A DNA stretch of 64,000 nt from Rhodococcoides fascians A25f. Its GTDB lineage: Bacteria; Actinomycetota; Actinomycetes; Mycobacteriales; Mycobacteriaceae. A model generated the notes under the pieces. The model made no database searches. It was not told the DNA's origin and saw nothing but the letters and a program-made list of their open reading frames with translations. Location of the stretch: NCBI RefSeq assembly GCF_000760935.2, contig NZ_CP049744.1, positions 3,689,501 to 3,753,500 of the forward strand, written 5' to 3'. Below, piece by piece: positions 8,783 through 16,812 of this stretch (positions within the stretch are counted from its first letter, which is position 1; every line of letters begins with the position of its first letter). The position numbers and the translations under genes were made by a program.

Positions 8783-9640
8783 TCAGCTCTCGGCTGCGGT
8801 GCGCTCGGCACGCTCGACGACGTTGGTGAGCAAGAAGGCTCGCGTCAGAGGTCCGACACCACCGGGGTTGGGCGAGAGGAAACCTGCTACCTCGGCAACA
8901 CCGTCGGCGACGTCCCCGCGCAATCCGTCCTCGGTGCGGGTCACACCGACATCGAGGACGGCAGCACCGGGCTTGACCATGTCCGCGGTGATCAATCCCG
9001 GAACTCCAGCGGCGGCAACGATGATGTCGGCGCGGGAGACCTCGGCGGCAAGATCGCGAGTTCCGGTGTGGCACAACGTCACCGTGGCGTTCTCCGACCG
9101 TCTCGTGAGCAACAGCCCGATAGGCCGACCGACCGTGACGCCGCGGCCGATGACCACCGCGTGCGCGCCGTCGAGGGCCACGTCGTAGCGACGCAGCAGG
9201 TGCACGATGCCACGCGGCGTGCACGGCAGCGCAGCATCCTTACCGAGCACCAGACGGCCGAGGTTGATCGGGTGCAGACCGTCGGCGTCCTTGTCCGGAT
9301 CGATCCGCTCCAGAGCAGCATTCTCGTCGAGATGCTTCGGCAGCGGCAGCTGCACGATGTATCCGGTGCACTCGGGGTTGGCGTTGAGTTCGTCGATCAC
9401 TGCCTCGAGATCGGCCTGGGTGATGTCGGCGGGCAGATCACGACGAATCGAGGTGATCCCGACCTTGGCGCAGTCGTTGTGCTTGCCCCGGACGTACGCC
9501 GCAGAACCCGGGTCGTCTCCCACCAAGACGGTGGCCAGCCCTGGGGTTATGCCCCTCTCACGGAGCGCTGCCACGCGGGCGGTGAGATCGACGAATATCT
9601 CGTCACGGGTCGCTTTGCCATCGAGAATCGTTGCAGTCAC
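8783..9640 (-). CDS. folD: Bifunctional methylene-tetrahydrofolate dehydrogenase/methenyl-tetrahydrofolate cyclohydrolase
   Basis: The 285-residue product interconverts 5,10-methylene-THF and 10-formyl-THF through methenyl-THF, supplying one-carbon units for purines, fMet and methionine. Visible motifs are the substrate-site [47 protein letters not shown], and the nucleotide-binding [17 protein letters not shown]. Length is normal. The ATG at 9640 begins [15 protein letters not shown] as in relatives. DUF3017 lies immediately downstream. Confidence 0.96.
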   Translation of the reverse strand: MTATILDGKATRDEIFVDLTARVAALRERGITPGLATVLVGDDPGSAAYVRGKHNDCAKVGITSIRRDLPADITQADLEAVIDELNANPECTGYIVQLPLPKHLDENAALERIDPDKDADGLHPINLGRLVLGKDAALPCTPRGIVHLLRRYDVALDGAHAVVIGRGVTVGRPIGLLLTRRSENATVTLCHTGTRDLAAEVSRADIIVAAAGVPGLITADMVKPGAAVLDVGVTRTEDGLRGDVADGVAEVAGFLSPNPGGVGPLTRAFLLTNVVERAERTAAES

Positions 9641-9695
9641 CCGGCCATTGTTCCAGGCTCGAGGTCGACCGCGCCGCGCCGGTCCGAAGACCGCG

Positions 9696-10304
9696 TCAAC
9701 CCTCCACGACGAGACCGTGCGCTCCCGCGTATGCCACGGCCTGCATCAGCTCGATCTTGGCACCCCGCACACTCGCGCTCACCCACAGGGACGGATCGGC
9801 AACGGCTCCACGCAGGTCGGCCTCGTCGAACTTGGCGTCGACAGTGCGGGCTCCCGCGAAATCGACCGAGCGCACTGTTGCTTTCCGAAAATCCGCAGAC
9901 ACCAGGTTCGCCTCCCGCATCCGGCACCCCGTGAGGTCGAGACCGCGCAGGTCGACGTTCCCCAACGCCGCGAGAGTGAAATCGACCTCGTCGTAGGTCG
10001 CGGGCCGCATCCGACTGTCCACAAACACCGAACCCATCATGGTCGAGTGACGAAATGTGCTGTGCTGCAAATTCGTCCGAGTGAAGGTGCACGATCGAAA
10101 TGCAGAATTCGTGTGGATCGATTCGGTCAGGTCGGTGCCGGTGAAATCGCATTCGGTGAACACGACCGAGTCGGTTCGCACTCCACTCATGTCGGCATCA
10201 CGAAAGGTGCACCGGACGAATTGCCTGCCGTTCCACTCCTGCCCGTCCAATCGAGTGTCGGAAAAATCTTCGCCGATGATCTGCTCGTCGTCCACCTGCC
10301 CCAT
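9696..10304 (-). CDS. Pentapeptide repeat protein
   Basis: The 202-residue product is built almost entirely of A(D/N)LXX-like pentapeptides, for example [31 protein letters not shown] and [10 protein letters not shown], and should fold as a right-handed quadrilateral beta helix. No membrane segment or second domain is visible. The ATG at 10304 is preceded by GGGGAAG; the frame continuing to 10682 is antisense to trmL. Some relatives, such as MfpA and Qnr, mimic DNA and protect gyrase from fluoroquinolones, but many pentapeptide proteins have no such role, so the function is open. It is divergent from trmL with 33 bases between starts. Confidence 0.87.
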   Translation of the reverse strand: MGQVDDEQIIGEDFSDTRLDGQEWNGRQFVRCTFRDADMSGVRTDSVVFTECDFTGTDLTESIHTNSAFRSCTFTRTNLQHSTFRHSTMMGSVFVDSRMRPATYDEVDFTLAALGNVDLRGLDLTGCRMREANLVSADFRKATVRSVDFAGARTVDAKFDEADLRGAVADPSLWVSASVRGAKIELMQAVAYAGAHGLVVEG

Positions 10305-10337
10305 ACTTCCCCGGTTCGTGGTGGCAGAGTGAACCGG

Positions 10338-10802
10338 GTGTTTCGACTGATGTTCTTCGAGCCCCGAATCCCCCAGAACACCGGCAATGCAATTCGCCTG
10401 GTCGCCGGCACCGGATGCGAGCTGCACCTGGTGGGTCCGCTCGGCTTCGACATGTCCGAGCCGAAGCTCAAACGGGCCGGCTTGGACTACCACGATCTGG
10501 CGTCCGTCACCGTGCACCGAGACCTGCCGTCGGCCTGGTCGGCTCTGGCACCGACGCGAGTGTTCGCCTACACCGCCCACGCCACACGTTCCTACGCCGA
10601 CGTTGCGTACGAGCCCGGCGATGTTCTCCTCTTCGGGCCGGAACCCACCGGACTCCCCGACGAGGTCCTCGACGACCCGCACGTGAGCGACCGCCTTCGC
10701 ATACCGATGATTCCCGGCCGTCGATCACTCAACCTCGCCAACGCAGCGGCGGTGACGATGTACGAGGCATGGCGGCAACACGGGTACCAGGGCAGCGTCT
10801 GA
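10338..10802 (+). CDS. trmL: tRNA (cytidine(34)-2'-O)-methyltransferase, SpoU/TrmL family
   Basis: The 154-residue SPOUT enzyme should 2'-O-methylate the wobble base of tRNA-Leu. It shows the family signature PRIPQNTGNAIRLVAGTG at the N-terminus, LLFGPEPTGLPDEVL in the middle, and the knotted SAM site IPMIPGRRSLNLANAAAV at the C-terminus. I start it at GTG 10338 to give the typical MFRLMFFEPR N-terminus; the open frame extends far upstream but only through antisense DNA. The gene corresponds in order to the SpoU-type Rv3366 of M. tuberculosis. Confidence 0.9.
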   Translation: MFRLMFFEPRIPQNTGNAIRLVAGTGCELHLVGPLGFDMSEPKLKRAGLDYHDLASVTVHRDLPSAWSALAPTRVFAYTAHATRSYADVAYEPGDVLLFGPEPTGLPDEVLDDPHVSDRLRIPMIPGRRSLNLANAAAVTMYEAWRQHGYQGSV

Positions 10803-10807
10803 GGAGT

Positions 10808-10838
10808 TTGCGTTCGAGTGCGCTCGAACCCCTAGCGT
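10808..10838 (+). promoter_or_regulatory. MerR-type promoter with a perfect 7-4-7 operator
   Basis: A -35-like TTGCGT (10808-10813) and a -10-like TAGCGT (10833-10838) are separated by 19 bases, the elongated spacer typical of MerR-regulated promoters. The spacer region holds the perfect inverted repeat GTTCGAG-TGCG-CTCGAAC (10812-10829). The predicted transcript start falls on or next to the ATG at 10847, so the message would be leaderless. Confidence 0.7.
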
Positions 10839-10846
10839 GCGTTTTC

Positions 10847-10957
10847 ATGACATCTGCAGCACAACGGACCGATTCACCACGTACCTGGCTCGTCACCGGG
10901 GCATCCTCCGCCGGTGCGGATTTCCCGGGTGTTCCCGAATCTGTCCGGCCGGTCTGA
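10847..10957 (+). pseudogene. Truncated N-terminus of a short-chain dehydrogenase
   Basis: A 36-codon frame starts at ATG 10847 behind the MerR-type promoter and reads MTSAAQRTDSPRTWLVTGAS, the beginning of a classical SDR with the start of the Rossmann TGxxxGxG motif. After SAG the similarity stops (ADFPGVPES) and the frame ends at a TGA. The rest of an SDR is absent before the MerR gene. I read it as the remnant left by a deletion that removed most of the target gene. Alternatively it is now just a short leader upstream of the regulator. Confidence 0.6.
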
Positions 10958-10986
10958 CACCGCTCGCCGGACTATCTTCTGTACTC

Positions 10987-11454
10987 ATGGCGACTACGGA
11001 CTTGATGAACAGGGCGCTGGCAGCCGTGGCGGATTCGGACGCACCGTTGACCGTCGAACTGGTACACGAGCTGATCGAGCCCGGAGAGCTCTCCGAACCA
11101 CTCGGGATCTCCGAGGTTTCCGAGTTGCTCGATATATCCGCACACACCCTTCGGTACTACGAACGGTGCGGTCTGATCGAGGTGGCCCGCGACGGGCTCG
11201 ACCATCGCAGCTACGACAACGTAGCCATTCGTAGACTCGTGTTTCTCACCCGCATGCGGCTGTCGGGAATGCCGATGCGCGACTTGCAGCACTACGTCGA
11301 GCTGGTCGACGGCGGAGAGCACACCGTTCCGGCACGACTCGACATGCTCGTCGAGCATCGAGACACCGTTCGACGCCGCATCCGCGAACTGCAGCTCTCG
11401 CTGGTGGCAACCGAATACAAGATTGCTACGTACGGCGGTACAACCGGTCCCTGA
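10987..11454 (+). CDS. MerR-family transcriptional regulator
   Basis: The 155-residue product has an N-terminal extension of about 40 residues, then a MerR winged helix (ISEVSELLDISAHTLRYYER, followed by GLIEV and HRSYDNVAIRRL), and a C-terminal coiled coil (LVEHRDTVRRRIRELQLSL). The start is the ATG at 10987; the frame upstream reads out of frame through the SDR remnant. MerR regulators of this kind usually control a neighbouring oxidoreductase gene from a 19-base-spacer promoter, and such a promoter lies about 150 bases upstream in front of a truncated SDR. It may now regulate only itself. Confidence 0.87.
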   Translation: MATTDLMNRALAAVADSDAPLTVELVHELIEPGELSEPLGISEVSELLDISAHTLRYYERCGLIEVARDGLDHRSYDNVAIRRLVFLTRMRLSGMPMRDLQHYVELVDGGEHTVPARLDMLVEHRDTVRRRIRELQLSLVATEYKIATYGGTTGP

Positions 11455-12019
11455 GGCCGCGTGGTCAGGTCTTCGACGGTCACCCTGAATGGAGCTGTTC
11501 CGGCCGAGCCATCCCCTTCCTTGGACGCGAAATCAATTGTGAGCGTCGATAAATGGGCAGGCCGATCGTCTGTGACAACGAACCGTCACACGTGCCCCGA
11601 CGGCTCGACACTGTCGATCCAGTCTCGATGAGATCGGCAGTGTTCGACGCGTCTTCGCCACAGCGGCGGGCGGTAGCTGTCGGTAACGATTTCTTTGCGA
11701 TCGACGGGCATCGGCGCTTGCGCTCCCGCCCCGCCGAGTACCGACTCGGACGTGACGGACAACTCTGATGCGAACATCGAAATATCAAGCGATGGAACCG
11801 AATTGGACTATTCCACCACAGGACAGGACAGTGCCCCGAACGCACGACCGGCGGCCACGACAGCTCCGGCAAGGGTACGCAAAACCGGACTTCAACGACG
11901 ATTCATTCACGGATGCCAGCGGCACCGTTACACAAACCTCGTCAGCATGCTGCCGTCAAGGACTCGAGCGGGGTACGGTGTGCCGCATCGACCCGTTTCG
12001 CTCTTGAAGGAGCTTTCTG
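11455..12019. other. 565-base stretch without a convincing gene
   Basis: Several short frames exist on both strands (for example 11553-11768 forward and 11586-11777 reverse), but none has a family resemblance, a good ribosome binding site or an amino-acid composition that stands out from shadows. Local base composition is somewhat more AT-rich than in flanking genes at about 11520-11560 and 11765-11830. The last 15 bases supply AAGGAG for the secreted protein downstream. Confidence 0.5.
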
Positions 12020-12574
12020 TTGTTCTCTGTTTCCCAGCCCCGCCGTTCTTCGTCCTACTCCTCCACCACGCGATCGTCGAGTCGGTTCGGTAGCCGAATT
12101 GCCCGCACCGCAGCAATATTCGCCCTCGGCTCAGGAATGACCGCCGCGGCGCTGGTGGGTGCCGGCACCGCGTCGGCCGCCCCCGTCAACTGTGTGTCTC
12201 CGCCCTCGGCCAACGACATCCAGGTCGACGGCACCGCCAGCTGCGGCGCCACCTCGGAGGGCACCGGCCGGGCGACCGCCGGTGCTGCTGACAGCGGTAC
12301 CGCGGTCAGCGTCAACGACGGCCCCGGCGCAACGACCACCTACGCCAACGGATACGGCGTCGCACTCGGAGCCAGCAAGAATGCGGGTACGGCATACGCT
12401 CTCGCGCTCGGCGGGGGCATCGCACACTCGTGGGCCGACGCCGGCCAAACCACTCTCGCCGTCGCAGGGTGGGGATCCGGTGCCACATCCGAAGGGCAGG
12501 GCGTCGATTGCGTCGGCCCGCTGTCTCTCGCCCTGAATCTTTCCAGCGGCCAGTTCTGCGTCCTCGGTAGCTGA
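12020..12574 (+). CDS. Small secreted protein (DUF6764-like)
   Basis: The 184-residue product starts at a TTG, seven bases after AAGGAG, which fixes the start. It has a long Ser/Arg-rich n-region, a hydrophobic core (GSGMTAAALVGAGTASA) and a likely signal-peptidase site before APVNC. The mature part is Gly/Ala/Thr-rich, has four Cys residues that could form disulfides (NC, SC, DC, FC contexts) and no catalytic motif. It resembles small secreted proteins of mycobacteria and rhodococci, possibly DUF6764, a recollection I cannot confirm. Function is unknown. Confidence 0.72.
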   Translation: MFSVSQPRRSSSYSSTTRSSSRFGSRIARTAAIFALGSGMTAAALVGAGTASAAPVNCVSPPSANDIQVDGTASCGATSEGTGRATAGAADSGTAVSVNDGPGATTTYANGYGVALGASKNAGTAYALALGGGIAHSWADAGQTTLAVAGWGSGATSEGQGVDCVGPLSLALNLSSGQFCVLGS

Positions 12575-12604
12575 TCTTCGGGGACACGATCTCCCGTCGT
12601 CGAA

Positions 12605-12648
12605 CGGAGCCGATTACCCGCAGCTACTGCTCGAGGTAATCGGCTCCG
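12605..12648. terminator. Bidirectional hairpin between convergent genes, one arm inside the SDR coding end
   Basis: CGGAGCCGATTACC (12605-12618) and GGTAATCGGCTCCG (12635-12648) are perfect complements, 14 pairs around a 16-base loop. The second arm encodes the last residues of the reverse-strand SDR, and its stop codon lies in the loop. The stem can serve both the secreted-protein transcript and the SDR transcript. Confidence 0.65.
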
Positions 12649-13376
12649 CCGACGTAAACGACATGCCCTGATTTTTCGATCGGATCGACGCATGCTGCCA
12701 CCACAGCCGTAGCGAATTCGGCGACTGTCGGAAGCGCACCGTGTGCGGTACGAGCGGCCACCGCGTCGGGGTTGCGGCGCTCCAGCAGAGTGACGACGAT
12801 CGTGCCCTCGATCATGTCCCCCGAGACGACGACCAATTCGATGCCTCGACTCTCGAAGTGGGGAATCGAGTCGCGCAGGGCGTCCTCACCTGCACGCTTG
12901 CTGGCGGCAATGGGCTCGTACTCGACAGGGACCGGCTTTCGGCCGTGAAAATGCGCCTGATGACTGGTGAGGAATACGATGCGCGAGCCGGGCTTCATCC
13001 GATCGGTGGCCGCTCGAGCCAATGAAACCTGGGCGTCGCGGTTGATGTTCATCGCGTAGCCGGGGTCGGCACCGAGCTCGAGTCCACCGGATGCGTTGAG
13101 CACCAGCACATCGAGAGCGCCGAACTCGGTGACAACCGAGTCGAGCATCGCATCGATTGCGTCCTGATCGGTGACGTCGGCTCCGACAGCCAGAGCTCGA
13201 CCCCCGCTCTCCTCGATCGTTCGCACCACGGCGTCGGCCCTGCGCTTCTTCTCTCGGTAGTTCACCGCAACCATCGCACCTCCCGCACCCAGCTGCACCG
13301 CGGTTTCGGCTCCGATGCCTCGGGAAGCGCCGGTGATCAACACCGACTTTCCGTCCATACGTCGGGTCATCGACAT
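12624..13376 (-). CDS. Short-chain dehydrogenase/reductase family protein, atypical active site
   Basis: The 250-residue product has the NAD(P)-binding motif TGASRGIGAETA near residue 15, NYREKKRRAD after beta 2 (suggesting NADP preference), an LVLNASGG motif in place of NNAG, and a Ser in FLTSHQ. The usual YxxxK is not in register: the region reads VEYEPIAASKRAGE, so Tyr and Lys are seven residues apart. It may be a divergent subfamily or may have lost oxidoreductase activity. It is divergent from an HxlR regulator gene, with duplicated 16-base elements between the two starts, so it is probably that regulator's target. Confidence 0.85.
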   Translation of the reverse strand: MSMTRRMDGKSVLITGASRGIGAETAVQLGAGGAMVAVNYREKKRRADAVVRTIEESGGRALAVGADVTDQDAIDAMLDSVVTEFGALDVLVLNASGGLELGADPGYAMNINRDAQVSLARAATDRMKPGSRIVFLTSHQAHFHGRKPVPVEYEPIAASKRAGEDALRDSIPHFESRGIELVVVSGDMIEGTIVVTLLERRNPDAVAARTAHGALPTVAEFATAVVAACVDPIEKSGHVVYVGGADYLEQ

Positions 13377-13385
13377 CCTCCTCTA

Positions 13386-13418
13386 GCTTCGATTTTCGAA
13401 CTGCTTCGATTTTCGAAC
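13386..13418. promoter_or_regulatory. Tandem 16-base direct repeat between divergent SDR and hxlR genes
   Basis: GCTTCGATTTTCGAAC occurs twice, at 13386-13401 and 13403-13418, a period of 17 bases, in the 59-base gap between the divergent starts. Each copy contains the palindrome TTCGAA. This is the likely operator for the HxlR-type regulator and may control both directions. Confidence 0.6.
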
Positions 13419-13435
13419 CACTATGATGAAGCGCG

Positions 13436-13759
13436 ATGGAAATGGCAAACGCACCCCGCCGATCGATGATGGCCGTGCTCGATCTACTGGGGCAGCGATG
13501 GAACATGCGCATCCTGTGGGAACTGCGCGACGGGCCGCTCGGGTTCCTCGAACTCAGGCGACGCACCGACGACATCTCATCCAGCGTTCTCGCCACCCGA
13601 CTGCGCACGCTCGTCGATGCGCGAGTGCTACTGAAAGACTCGGATGGGACCTATCGCCTGACCGAACTCGGTGACGAGCTGGGGCCGGCACTGGAACCAC
13701 TATGGCAATGGGCGCAACGATGGGACGAAGGCAACGCGCCCGCCGACCGGCGACCCTGA
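13436..13759 (+). CDS. HxlR-family winged-helix transcriptional regulator
   Basis: The 107-residue product matches HxlR/YybR proteins: MMAVLDLLGQRWNMRILWEL at the N-terminus, then FLELRRRTDDISSSVLATRL (recognition helix region), LLKDSDGTYRLTELG (wing) and a C-terminal helix LWQWAQRWDE. These dimeric regulators often respond to electrophiles or redox stress and control a divergent oxidoreductase, as the arrangement here suggests. It lacks the N-terminal Cys found in redox-sensing relatives, so the signal is unclear. Confidence 0.9.
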   Translation: MEMANAPRRSMMAVLDLLGQRWNMRILWELRDGPLGFLELRRRTDDISSSVLATRLRTLVDARVLLKDSDGTYRLTELGDELGPALEPLWQWAQRWDEGNAPADRRP

Positions 13760-13863
13760 GCAACTGCGTCGAACCCCTCACCCACCGCGCTCTGCTCCAT
13801 CACCCCGACACTCTGGACTGGTCTGCGGAGTCATGGACTCGCGCCGACCGGCATACTCGAAAA

Positions 13864-14817
13864 ATGAGGAATTCACGTGCGGCCACTCGCCCGAGGGCAC
13901 TGTCGCTGCACGGCCGGATACGAGTGTTGACGATGAGTGTGGCGGCCCTCGCCGTAGCCGTGAGTGCTCTGGCGATCTATCTCGTTGCGGAGCAAGCCTT
14001 ACGTTCGCAGATCATCGACCGCGTCGGCCGCAACAGCGACGCCATCATCGCCAGCGCGACATCCGGCCTGCCTGCCGGTCTGCTCGGCTTCGGCATCGAA
14101 GACACCGAGGGCACCAAGGTAAAAGTAGCGCTGGTGACGAGCGACGGCGCGTTGGTGACGTCGACGAACGGCACCGAACCGTTCATCAACTCGGACGGCA
14201 CCCTGGACGGCCCTGAAAAATCTGTCGTCGACGGTAGCGTCGATCGGTCGCTGCGTGAGGTCCGTGGCTACTACCTCTCGGCCCAACGCACCGACTCAGG
14301 CGCAACGATCATGGTGGCCGAATCGCTCAGCGAAGCGTCACCACTGCTCGCCAAGCTCACACTTGCACTCGTTATCGTCGGGGCATTCCTCGTAGCGCTG
14401 GCCGGTGTCGCCGGTGCCGCTGTTGCCCGAACCGGACTCCGACCGGTCCGACGCCTCCGTGCCGGCACCGAAAGAGTCGCCAGAACTGGAAGTTTCGAGC
14501 CCATCGACGTCAACGGAGACGACGAACTGGCCTCACTCGCCAACAGCTTCAACGAAATGTTGGCAGCTCTGTCGCGATCGCGAGAACGCCAAGGGCAGTT
14601 GATCGTCGATGCAGGTGCCGAACTGATGCAGCCGTTGACGGCACTGCGGACGAACATCGACCTACTGATGTCTCTCGACCGGCCCGACTCACCGGACATG
14701 CCCGAAGAGGAGCAGGACCGGCTGCGCGTCGAGGTGATCGCTCAGATGGATGTCATCATCGGGTTGGTGCACGATTTGGTCGACCATGCCCGGGAACCCG
14801 CGCCGACACCTCGATGA
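13864..14817 (+). CDS. MprB-like sensor protein lacking phosphoacceptor His and ATPase domain
   Basis: The 317-residue product begins MRNSRAATRPRALSLHGRIR. It has one membrane helix, an extracytoplasmic domain of about 130 residues, a second helix (ALVIVGAFLVALAGVAGAA), a HAMP linker (GLRPVRRLRAGTERVA) and a dimerisation helix. Where MprB-type kinases read DASHELKTPLTALRTN, this protein reads DAGAELMQPLTALRTN: the phosphoacceptor His is Ala, and the protein ends about 60 residues later with no HATPase domain. It cannot act as a histidine kinase by itself. It could be a decayed kinase or a sensor that modulates another kinase. No response regulator is adjacent. Confidence 0.8.
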   Translation: MRNSRAATRPRALSLHGRIRVLTMSVAALAVAVSALAIYLVAEQALRSQIIDRVGRNSDAIIASATSGLPAGLLGFGIEDTEGTKVKVALVTSDGALVTSTNGTEPFINSDGTLDGPEKSVVDGSVDRSLREVRGYYLSAQRTDSGATIMVAESLSEASPLLAKLTLALVIVGAFLVALAGVAGAAVARTGLRPVRRLRAGTERVARTGSFEPIDVNGDDELASLANSFNEMLAALSRSRERQGQLIVDAGAELMQPLTALRTNIDLLMSLDRPDSPDMPEEEQDRLRVEVIAQMDVIIGLVHDLVDHAREPAPTPR

Positions 14818-14849
14818 CAGTCGATGCGACGCAGTCGAAGTCGAGCGCT

Positions 14850-15779
14850 TCAGGACGAGAGTCTCGCACCGGTCAGCTCTTCGGACGCTTCCCACAGCCG
14901 GCGTGCGTCGTCCATGTTGCGCAGTGGCTTCCACAGCCCGACCTCGGCCGGCGGTCCGCCGATCAACCGGGCGGGACCGACGAACTGATCACCGCGCGAG
15001 ACCGTACCCGCCGCGGCGATAACGCCCGGTTGCGCGGCGCTGTCCACTGTTCCTGCGATGCCGACGCGGGCAAGAACACCGATGAGCCGTCTTCCCGCAG
15101 AATCTTTCGGACGCCCCAGACCTGGTTGGGCCGCAAGCAGATTGGTCGGTGAAATTCCGGGATGGGCCATATTGCTGGTGATTCCCCACCCACCGGCCCT
15201 GCTGCGTGCGTCGAGTTCGCGGGCGAACAAGGCCACCGCGAGCTTCGACTGACTGTATGCCTCCATCACGTCGTAGGAACGCTCCCAGTTCAGGTCGTCC
15301 CAGTTGATGGTCCCCGATCGCGCCGCGATGCTCGTCTGATGGGTGACTCGAGCACGGCCGGCACGAAGAAGCGGCAGCAGAGCGAGGGTGAGTGCGAAAT
15401 GACCGAGGTGGTTGGTTCCGAACTGCAGCTCGAATCCGTCCTGAGTGACTTGGCGCTCGGGTGGCTGCATGACTCCTGCATTGTTGACGAGCACATCGAT
15501 CGGCCGTCCTTCGGAGACGAGCTCGCTCGCCAACGCTGCAACCGAATTCAGTGACGACAGGTCCAACTCGCGGGTGCTGACCTGCGCACCGGGTACCGCA
15601 GACCGAATCGACTCGGCTGCGCGCTCCCCCTTGGCGGCAGAGCGCACCGGCATGACGACCTCTGCTCCGGCACGCGCGAGGCGCGTCGCGATGACCGTAC
15701 CGATCCCGTCGCTGGCTCCCGTGACGACGGCGCGCTTGCCGTTCAGGTCGGGGATGGATAGATCTGCGATGCGGCCCAT
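14850..15779 (-). CDS. Short-chain dehydrogenase (retinol dehydrogenase-like)
   Basis: The 309-residue product has the classical SDR motifs: [19 protein letters not shown] near residue 19, RSAAKGERA (NADP-type), [11 protein letters not shown], the catalytic Ser in THQTSIAAR, and YSQSK (YxxxK). The ATG at 15779 gives [20 protein letters not shown]; the longer frame to 15830 lacks a better start. It lies downstream of the XRE-type regulator on the same strand with a gap of 119 bases, so the two probably form a regulator-enzyme unit. The substrate is not deducible. Confidence 0.88.
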   Translation of the reverse strand: MGRIADLSIPDLNGKRAVVTGASDGIGTVIATRLARAGAEVVMPVRSAAKGERAAESIRSAVPGAQVSTRELDLSSLNSVAALASELVSEGRPIDVLVNNAGVMQPPERQVTQDGFELQFGTNHLGHFALTLALLPLLRAGRARVTHQTSIAARSGTINWDDLNWERSYDVMEAYSQSKLAVALFARELDARSRAGGWGITSNMAHPGISPTNLLAAQPGLGRPKDSAGRRLIGVLARVGIAGTVDSAAQPGVIAAAGTVSRGDQFVGPARLIGGPPAEVGLWKPLRNMDDARRLWEASEELTGARLSS

Positions 15780-15898
15780 ATCAAGCTCCTCGGGTGTTGT
15801 GATCGTCCGGCTCGGACGTGCAGAACCCATGTTCGACTACCGTTTCGGGCTTATCCAGGACTTCCCGATCCACTGATACTCCGACAGTCTGCACCGAG

Positions 15899-16741
15899 TC
15901 AGGACAGGACCTGTGTTCCCACCACCGCGAGCAGTTCCAATTTGGCGTAGCTCTCGCTGCCGGGTACTGCCGTGTACACCAACAGCCGATGCGCTTGCTC
16001 CGGGTCGAGAAGGGTCTGACAGTTCAGCTGCAACATGCCGACCGTCGGGTGCAGGAACCTCTTGGACTCGGGTGGATGCACCCCCACTTCGCGCTTCTCC
16101 CACAGGGTTCGGAATTCCTCGCTGACCTCGTGCAGCTCGGCGGCCAGATGCGCTGCTGTGGAGTCCGGCCCGCGAAGAGTGACGATCTCACGCAGCCCCG
16201 ACGCATACACCCGAGACAGCACGGCACGCTCGTCCGGCGGGTACGACTGCTGGGTAGCGGGGTCGGTGAACCAGCGATATCCCAGACTCCGGTTCGGCCC
16301 GGTGCGCAACGACGCATCGCCGGTCAATGCCGCGCCCAGCGGCGTCTGGCGCAGAGTTTCACCGAGCTCGGACACGATCTCGGCGGGGGTGTCGTTCAGT
16401 CGGTCCAGTATCCGCAGCAATCCTGGGCTGATGTGATCGGTCGAGATCCCGCGCACAGGAGGAGCGTGCCCGGCGAGGCGGAACACGTGATCACGCTCGC
16501 CCAGCGACAGATGCAACCCCTGCGCGATCGACGCAATCATCTGCTCCGACGGAGCCGGACCGGACCCACGTTCGAGCCGGGCGTAGTAGTCGGTCGACAT
16601 ATGGCACAGTTCGGCGACCTCCTCGCGTCGAAGGCCCTGCGTTCGCCTGCGCTGTCCACGTGGAAGGCCGATGTCCTCGGGCTGCAACGACTCACGCCGC
16701 TGCCGAAGAAAAGCGGCCAACTCCGGCCGATCGATCATCAC
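15899..16741 (-). CDS. XRE-family regulator with MmyB-like ligand-binding domain
   Basis: The 280-residue product has an N-terminal helix-turn-helix (LAAFLRQRRESLQPEDIGLP, RRTQGLRREEVAELCHMSTD, YYARLERGSGPAPSEQMIAS) and a C-terminal MmyB-like PAS-type domain (ILDRLNDTPAEIVSELGETL, RWFTDPATQQSYP, LHEVSEEFRTLWEKREV). This large actinobacterial family usually represses a neighbouring SDR gene and probably binds a fatty-acid-like ligand. Two SDR genes flank it, one downstream and one divergent with 71 bases between starts. Confidence 0.9.
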   Translation of the reverse strand: MMIDRPELAAFLRQRRESLQPEDIGLPRGQRRRTQGLRREEVAELCHMSTDYYARLERGSGPAPSEQMIASIAQGLHLSLGERDHVFRLAGHAPPVRGISTDHISPGLLRILDRLNDTPAEIVSELGETLRQTPLGAALTGDASLRTGPNRSLGYRWFTDPATQQSYPPDERAVLSRVYASGLREIVTLRGPDSTAAHLAAELHEVSEEFRTLWEKREVGVHPPESKRFLHPTVGMLQLNCQTLLDPEQAHRLLVYTAVPGSESYAKLELLAVVGTQVLS

Positions 16742-16812
16742 AGACCTCCTTCCGTCGAACGCGGTTGGTGCTTCCGCAATTGTGCCCTCTCCACGGTGGC
16801 TATTGTCGAACG

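Noticed and set aside
9207..10337. Upstream extension of the trmL frame (over 370 codons)
   Set aside because: It is antisense to folD and the pentapeptide gene; family members start at the equivalent of GTG 10338.
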